From contig JAFYQY010000023.1 of NCBI GenBank assembly GCA_017559685.1, positions 1-24,255 of the forward strand: a stretch of 24,255 nt of DNA, read 5' to 3'. The position numbers and the translations under genes were made by a program. Source of the DNA: Alistipes sp. GTDB lineage: Bacteria; Bacteroidota; Bacteroidia; Bacteroidales; Rikenellaceae. The notes beneath the pieces were generated by a model. It made no database searches. It worked only from the letters and a program-made list of their open reading frames with translations, and was not told the DNA's origin. Numbering within the stretch: position 1 is the first letter of the stretch; each line of letters starts with the position of its first letter. Shown here piece by piece: positions 20,189-24,255 of the stretch.

Positions 20189-22255
20189 TTAGTTTGCGAT
20201 TACGCAATCTACATATATCGGCAAGTGGTCGGAGCCATATTTGCCGTCGTAAGACTTAATAATAAGCTCCCAACGGTTAATCTTCACCGCATTCGGAGTG
20301 TAGAAGAGGTGGTCGATATGGCGACCATTAGCAGGTTTCGACTCGGCAGGTTGATAGCTGGTATGCGACTGATACTGCTTATTCACAGCATTTTCGGTTG
20401 CCAACATTGTATCCTTCAAGAGAGCCGACGACTGCAACACGCTATACGCCTCGCTCTTATCGTCAGAATTGTAGTCGGCCGAAACAAACGACGGCATACC
20501 CTTCGCAACCTTGCGAATCATATTGAGAACGATATACGACGAGACAATCTTAGCCTCATAGCCTCGGTGGTCGTAGTGACCATTGAAGAGGAAGAACTCC
20601 TTACCTGTCTTCTTATCACGGAACTTTGCCCAAGTGAAGAGACGAGACGAACGAGCGCCATAACCCGGAGTACACTCCTTATCCGAGAGCCATACGGTAT
20701 TATAGTCGAGCAACTCAACTCGCTCCTTGCGGTAGAATATCGGGTTGAAGTGGTGAGTTCTATCGTTATTATCACCCGATACATTCTGACCTACCCACGC
20801 ATACTCATCGCCGATATGCTTCATCATATCCTCAATCTGTGGCAAGTGAGGCTCCTGCGAGCCGAACACATCGAACTTATAATCCTTAATAAGCGCAACG
20901 GTAGTCAAGCAACGCTCTGGCCAATTCATAATAGGATATTGGATGTTGTAGGTTCCGATACGAATACTCTCGGAAGCCCAATCGGTCTTAGGAGCAGTAA
21001 TTGCTCTTGTCTCTGCTGCAAGCGCCGCACCAGCACCCTGCACAGTGAGTACAACTCGCTGATTCTTAGGGTTGTTCTCGTAATCGGCAGTCGCAGCATC
21101 AATCTCACCCACCGAAGTGACAAAGAGCTTATTCTCGCACTTTGTCTCAGGCTCGTGGTGGGTTACGATATATATATCGCCCTTTGGACCCTCAGCAACA
21201 ACAGGGTTGATAGTTGCAACATCGGTTGCAAGACGCAAACCGCCATACCAAGTTGCACCGCAGTCATCCGAGAGGTATGCATACATACCCTCTGGATACC
21301 AATAGAGGTTTCTGTCGAAGCGTGCATTACGCACCATAAGCAACTTACCGTCCGAAAGACGATGAACTGCAAAATTCTGATCTGGAGCCGACACAAATCG
21401 AGTAGGCGTGCTCCATTCTGCACCATTCTGCGAAGTCGATACATAGCTCCACGCTGTACCCGAAGTACGCACTACCATACGCACCGAGCCGTCACTGTGG
21501 ATAAACATCTGCGGGTTGTTATAGCGGGCATCGACAGCCTCATCTTTGCATTTTACAACACCGAGGTGCTCGCTCCACGATGCACCGCCATCACGAGAGA
21601 TGTAGAGACCTGCACCACGCTTCGAGTCAAACTCGTGATACTTGTCGGCATAAGGCGAAACGAGACGAGGAGTCTCCCACTTATTCGCAATATAGAGAGC
21701 CTTGTCGTAGCTCATTACCTCTCTACCCCACAATGCGGTAGGAAGCAACCACTCGCCCTGATTATTCACAACTGGACGGCCGGTAGGAATACCTACGCCG
21801 AGATAGACAGGAGACCCCCAAACAGGCTTTTTTGCATCAGGCTCCTTGCAGACCATAGCCCACATCGAGCCACGACCATCGTAGTAGCCGTCATATACTG
21901 CGTAGAAGAGCCACATTTCGCCCTTCGGCGAGCGCCAAAGCACACCGTTACGCACCGACAACTTCTCGGCACGAGCGTCGAGAACAAGGTTGTGCTCTAC
22001 CCACGACTTACCCTGCGAGTCGCTATACGAGAGTGTCAAAAAGCCCTCGGGACTATCGCCACCACACAACACTGAAGCCCACAAACGACCATTTGCGGTG
22101 GTCTCGAGTGCTGTAAACTGGGTATAGTCGAGTGCCGCTATGGCATACTTCGATGCCTCGGGCGACATATTTGGCGCAACCTTCAAATACGATTCGTTAG
22201 CCTTTGCGCTAAACACCGCCAAAACAACTGCTATAAATATAGATAACTTTCTCAT
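20189..22255 (-). CDS. Exported sialidase-like propeller fused to an EEP phosphodiesterase domain
   Basis: A 688-residue secreted protein (ATG at 22255; a GTG three codons earlier is also in frame). A signal peptide ends near FSAKA. Residues ~24-390 form a BNR/sialidase-like beta-propeller with Asp-box repeats SDSQGKSW, SRDGGASW, STSQNGAEW and SDDCGATW. The FRIP motif of true GH33 sialidases is not seen, only PTGRP near 157-162, so its activity is uncertain. Residues ~430-688 are an endonuclease/exonuclease/phosphatase domain with intact signatures: IGTYNIQY, VFGSQEPH (metal Glu), FNGHYDHRG, SADYNSDD in place of GDFN, GRHIDHLF and GSDHLP (catalytic His). EEP enzymes hydrolyse phosphodiesters or phosphate esters in nucleic acids, lipids or inositol phosphates. 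It begins 16 bp after the DUF5689-like gene. Confidence 0.87.
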   Translation of the reverse strand: MRKLSIFIAVVLAVFSAKANESYLKVAPNMSPEASKYAIAALDYTQFTALETTANGRLWASVLCGGDSPEGFLTLSYSDSQGKSWVEHNLVLDARAEKLSVRNGVLWRSPKGEMWLFYAVYDGYYDGRGSMWAMVCKEPDAKKPVWGSPVYLGVGIPTGRPVVNNQGEWLLPTALWGREVMSYDKALYIANKWETPRLVSPYADKYHEFDSKRGAGLYISRDGGASWSEHLGVVKCKDEAVDARYNNPQMFIHSDGSVRMVVRTSGTAWSYVSTSQNGAEWSTPTRFVSAPDQNFAVHRLSDGKLLMVRNARFDRNLYWYPEGMYAYLSDDCGATWYGGLRLATDVATINPVVAEGPKGDIYIVTHHEPETKCENKLFVTSVGEIDAATADYENNPKNQRVVLTVQGAGAALAAETRAITAPKTDWASESIRIGTYNIQYPIMNWPERCLTTVALIKDYKFDVFGSQEPHLPQIEDMMKHIGDEYAWVGQNVSGDNNDRTHHFNPIFYRKERVELLDYNTVWLSDKECTPGYGARSSRLFTWAKFRDKKTGKEFFLFNGHYDHRGYEAKIVSSYIVLNMIRKVAKGMPSFVSADYNSDDKSEAYSVLQSSALLKDTMLATENAVNKQYQSHTSYQPAESKPANGRHIDHLFYTPNAVKINRWELIIKSYDGKYGSDHLPIYVDCVIAN

Positions 22256-22271
22256 AATCTGCACCTTTAAA

Positions 22272-23861
22272 TTAGTTGTAACGAACTACTACCGAGCCAA
22301 AATTAACTACAGTCATATCCATCGAATTGTAACGCAAAGCACCATTCTCGGCATAGTCGTAACCGAGTGTGGCGCTATTCTTCGCTACAGGCACAACTCT
22401 TACATACACCTTCGACTTTCCGAACAACGACTTTGGCAACAAGACCATATGCTCGGTATAGCCAGCACCCGCCAATACGCTATCGTAGTGAATGCCGTGA
22501 ACTTTCTGCTCCCAATGCCAAGGCAACGAGCGCAACTTCTTAGGTGCGCTACCCTCGACTGCACTCCACTTCTTGCCATCGGTCGAGTACTCCACATTCC
22601 AAAATACAGGGAAGCCATAAGATGTTACAGCCGAAATCTCGCCCGCAGCAAAGGTAAAACCAAAGAGCAAATTCTCGCCCGAGATATCCTTAGTCGAGAA
22701 CTCGGCAACGATACCCTTACCGCAATCCTTCTTCCAGTCCCACCAATTGCGAGCCTCGGTCTTGATTGTCATTGCACCATAGCGTACGAAACCGCCATAG
22801 CCCTTTGTGCCCTCTACCTTGCCTGCGTCTACACGAGGATTGTTAGTGTCACGACCACGAATAGCATCAGCCTCGACAGTCAAGCGCAAAGAGCCCTTAC
22901 CCTTATCGGCAACAACACGCTCGGTGGTGATATTATCCATCTCGCCATACTCGGTATTAAACGCCTTCTTGTTATCGCTCCAATTCCACTCTGCGATAGA
23001 TTTGTAACAAGAGGTCTTTGCAGCCCAATTCATTGCATAGTCATCGGCATCAACAGGACGGAGAACATACTTGCCAAACACATCGCCACCATAACGAGGG
23101 TGTGTTGCGCACGACAAAATACCCTGCATATTACCTGCACCCTGTGGCACACCGTTGCCATCTCGACGCCAACGACAAAGAGTATTTACAAGGGCGTAAA
23201 TCGAGCCGCCCTGCTTATCGCACAAGAGTGTCGCCCAGCAGTCCATCGACTTGAATGGCTTCACCTTCTTGTTGATCGAAGTCTGCAATACATAGCGCTC
23301 GTAAACATTCGAGTAAGAACCATCCTTGAACACAATCTCACAATCTTTGATTGTCACATAGGTGTAGACATCATCGTCGCAAAGCTCGCTGATATACTTC
23401 GCCTTGAGAGGCAAATCGGCCTTAGTACACTGCACGAGGTTGCGAATGTGCGAATCGGTCAAACCGTCGATTGTTACTCGACCAGGCTCATCGCAACGAA
23501 GTGTTGTGCCCTTGAGCGTAACGATAACCTTTGCATAACGAGGGAACTTCTTCGTCATTGGACGCTCGGCAAACTTAATTCGCAAGCCTGCATCGCCACT
23601 CAACGACTCGATATAGCCCGTTGCGAGGTCGCCATTCTGCAAACTCGCATAGTGCACCGAGACATTCATCTCGTTGTTCTGGCCATAAGGCTGACCAATC
23701 ATATATCCCTCGATAAGGATATCCTCGGTAACCTCCACCACCTTTGCTTTGCGTGCCATATCACGCACCTCACGCATAGGCGTCACACCCTCGGCTGCCG
23801 ACAATGGCAAGACTGTAAATACAACGGCCAATGTCGTCAAAACTCTTTTAATTAAGTTCAT
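22272..23861 (-). CDS. Secreted DUF5689-like protein
   Basis: A 529-residue exported protein with a signal peptide (MNLIKRVLTTLAVVFTVLPLSA). Residues ~25-215 resemble the DUF5689 OB-like domain of Bacteroidetes surface proteins: VTPMREVRDMARK, then VEVTEDILIEGYMIGQPYG, GYIESLSGDAGLRIKF and ARYAKVIVTLKGTTLR-type strands, with two related halves. The C-terminal ~300 residues are beta-rich with many Trp and Tyr (WNVEYSTDGKKWSAV, LPWHWEQKVHG), like a discoidin/carbohydrate-binding or jelly-roll module. No catalytic motif is recognised. Proteins of this kind often accompany EEP phosphodiesterases, as here (16 bp downstream). It starts 21 bp after the LytTR gene with no promoter between, so it is probably co-transcribed. 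Function unknown; domain call is by pattern only. Confidence 0.72.
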   Translation of the reverse strand: MNLIKRVLTTLAVVFTVLPLSAAEGVTPMREVRDMARKAKVVEVTEDILIEGYMIGQPYGQNNEMNVSVHYASLQNGDLATGYIESLSGDAGLRIKFAERPMTKKFPRYAKVIVTLKGTTLRCDEPGRVTIDGLTDSHIRNLVQCTKADLPLKAKYISELCDDDVYTYVTIKDCEIVFKDGSYSNVYERYVLQTSINKKVKPFKSMDCWATLLCDKQGGSIYALVNTLCRWRRDGNGVPQGAGNMQGILSCATHPRYGGDVFGKYVLRPVDADDYAMNWAAKTSCYKSIAEWNWSDNKKAFNTEYGEMDNITTERVVADKGKGSLRLTVEADAIRGRDTNNPRVDAGKVEGTKGYGGFVRYGAMTIKTEARNWWDWKKDCGKGIVAEFSTKDISGENLLFGFTFAAGEISAVTSYGFPVFWNVEYSTDGKKWSAVEGSAPKKLRSLPWHWEQKVHGIHYDSVLAGAGYTEHMVLLPKSLFGKSKVYVRVVPVAKNSATLGYDYAENGALRYNSMDMTVVNFGSVVVRYN

Positions 23862-23882
23862 AATATCTATATTTTTTTTGAT

Positions 23883-24255
23883 TTATTGCATACTATTTAT
23901 ATAGTTGATAATCTGTTCCTTATAATTCTCGCCAATCGGAATATAGTCCTCGTTCGTGAGAAACAAGCGACCTTTGGTATAACCCGCAATATGGCTCAAA
24001 TTGACGATATAGGAGCGATGAACACGCATAAACTGCGAAGATTGCAAGGTGCTCTCCATATTCTTCAAGCGGAAGAGAGTAACCAACTTTGTTCCGTCTG
24101 TCAGGTGCAGACGTACATACTCGCCCGCACTCTCCAGGTAGAGAATATTGGCCAATTTCACGAGGTGCGTCTTGCGGTCGGCGTGAACCGAGAGAACGCT
24201 CTTATCATCCTCCACCTCGGTGGTCGAATCATCCTCGTTAGATTCCGACTGCTGT
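23883..24255 (-). CDS. LytTR-family transcriptional regulator, N-terminus outside window
   Basis: The last 123 codons of a regulator; the frame is open to the right edge, so the start lies outside the window and the GTG at 24215 is unlikely to be the true start. An acidic linker (SESNEDDSTTEVEDD) precedes a LytTR DNA-binding domain: HLVKLANILYLESAGEYVRLHL, then LFRLKNMESTL and the hallmark FMRVHRSYIVNLSHI. LytTR domains bind direct repeats upstream of target genes, commonly as the output half of response regulators; whether a receiver or a membrane-sensor half is attached here cannot be seen. The two following exported-protein genes appear to be in the same transcript, making this a self-contained regulated unit. 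Confidence 0.88.
   Translation of the reverse strand, partial: QQSESNEDDSTTEVEDDKSVLSVHADRKTHLVKLANILYLESAGEYVRLHLTDGTKLVTLFRLKNMESTLQSSQFMRVHRSYIVNLSHIAGYTKGRLFLTNEDYIPIGENYKEQIINYINSMQ

Noticed and set aside
20153..22075. 640-codon open frame on the plus strand
   Set aside because: It lies antisense to the propeller/EEP gene, which has a signal peptide, Asp-boxes and catalytic motifs. The plus-strand translation is rich in Arg, Ile, Cys and His without any domain, typical of a shadow frame in codon-biased DNA.
22140..23855. 571-codon open frame on the plus strand
   Set aside because: Antisense to the DUF5689-like gene, no promoter or start context, and a composition like other shadow frames.
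1..24255. CRISPR array, tRNA, rRNA or insertion sequence
   Set aside because: No regularly spaced direct repeats with unique spacers, no cloverleaf-like intergenic stretch and no transposase-like frame were seen; all gaps are under about 190 bp.

Overview
The window reads as a chromosomal segment from a Bacteroidota gut-type bacterium of the order Bacteroidales. A relative of Alistipes/Rikenellaceae is possible, but that genus guess is only an inference from gene content and mid-range GC. The support is direct: several leaders carry the Bacteroidetes -7 element TAnnTTTG, in two cases with a TTTG about 20 nt upstream. The gene set is also typical: an HU-CCDC81-like membrane protein, a DUF5689-like secreted protein, a carboxypeptidase-regulatory/TonB receptor, a COG4299/DUF5009-type membrane protein and acidic-tailed lipoproteins. 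There are no tRNA or rRNA genes, IS elements, phage genes or CRISPR arrays, and no gene-free stretch longer than about 190 bp.

Layout. Bases 1-2609 (minus) hold most of a large exported TPR protein that runs off the left edge. Bases 2799-6457 (minus) form a tight six-gene cluster, read in the order MazG-like pyrophosphohydrolase, HU-like membrane protein, sigma-54 activator, LptE-like lipoprotein, small acidic TPR-like protein, SecG. It is bounded by a promoter at 6534-6541 and a strong terminator at 2748-2775. Divergently, 6624-10514 (plus) carries a secreted GH36 alpha-galactosidase, the ribosome-assembly GTPase YihA/YsxC and PRPP synthase, closed by a TTCG-capped terminator.

Bases 10580-13811 (minus) hold a periplasmic VanX-like D-Ala-D-Ala dipeptidase with its own promoter, and a probable MBL hydrolase, DUF5009-like membrane protein, OsmC operon. 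From 13881 to 17153 (plus) come a 2[4Fe-4S] ferredoxin, a stand-alone PqqD-like protein, a TonB-dependent receptor with a Cys-rich plug, and a periplasmic HMA (metal-binding) protein. This block is the most interesting part of the window: a candidate metal-acquisition locus with an orphan RiPP-recognition-type domain.

Bases 17234-20089 (minus) encode an NhaC-type antiporter followed six bases later by a surface-lipoprotein DNA/RNA nuclease. Bases 20189-24255 (minus) encode a LytTR-type regulator (N-terminus outside the window), a DUF5689-like secreted protein and a two-domain protein that fuses a sialidase-like beta-propeller to an endonuclease/exonuclease/phosphatase domain. Genes within each cluster are close enough to be co-transcribed, and most clusters are separated by recognisable terminators or divergent promoters.
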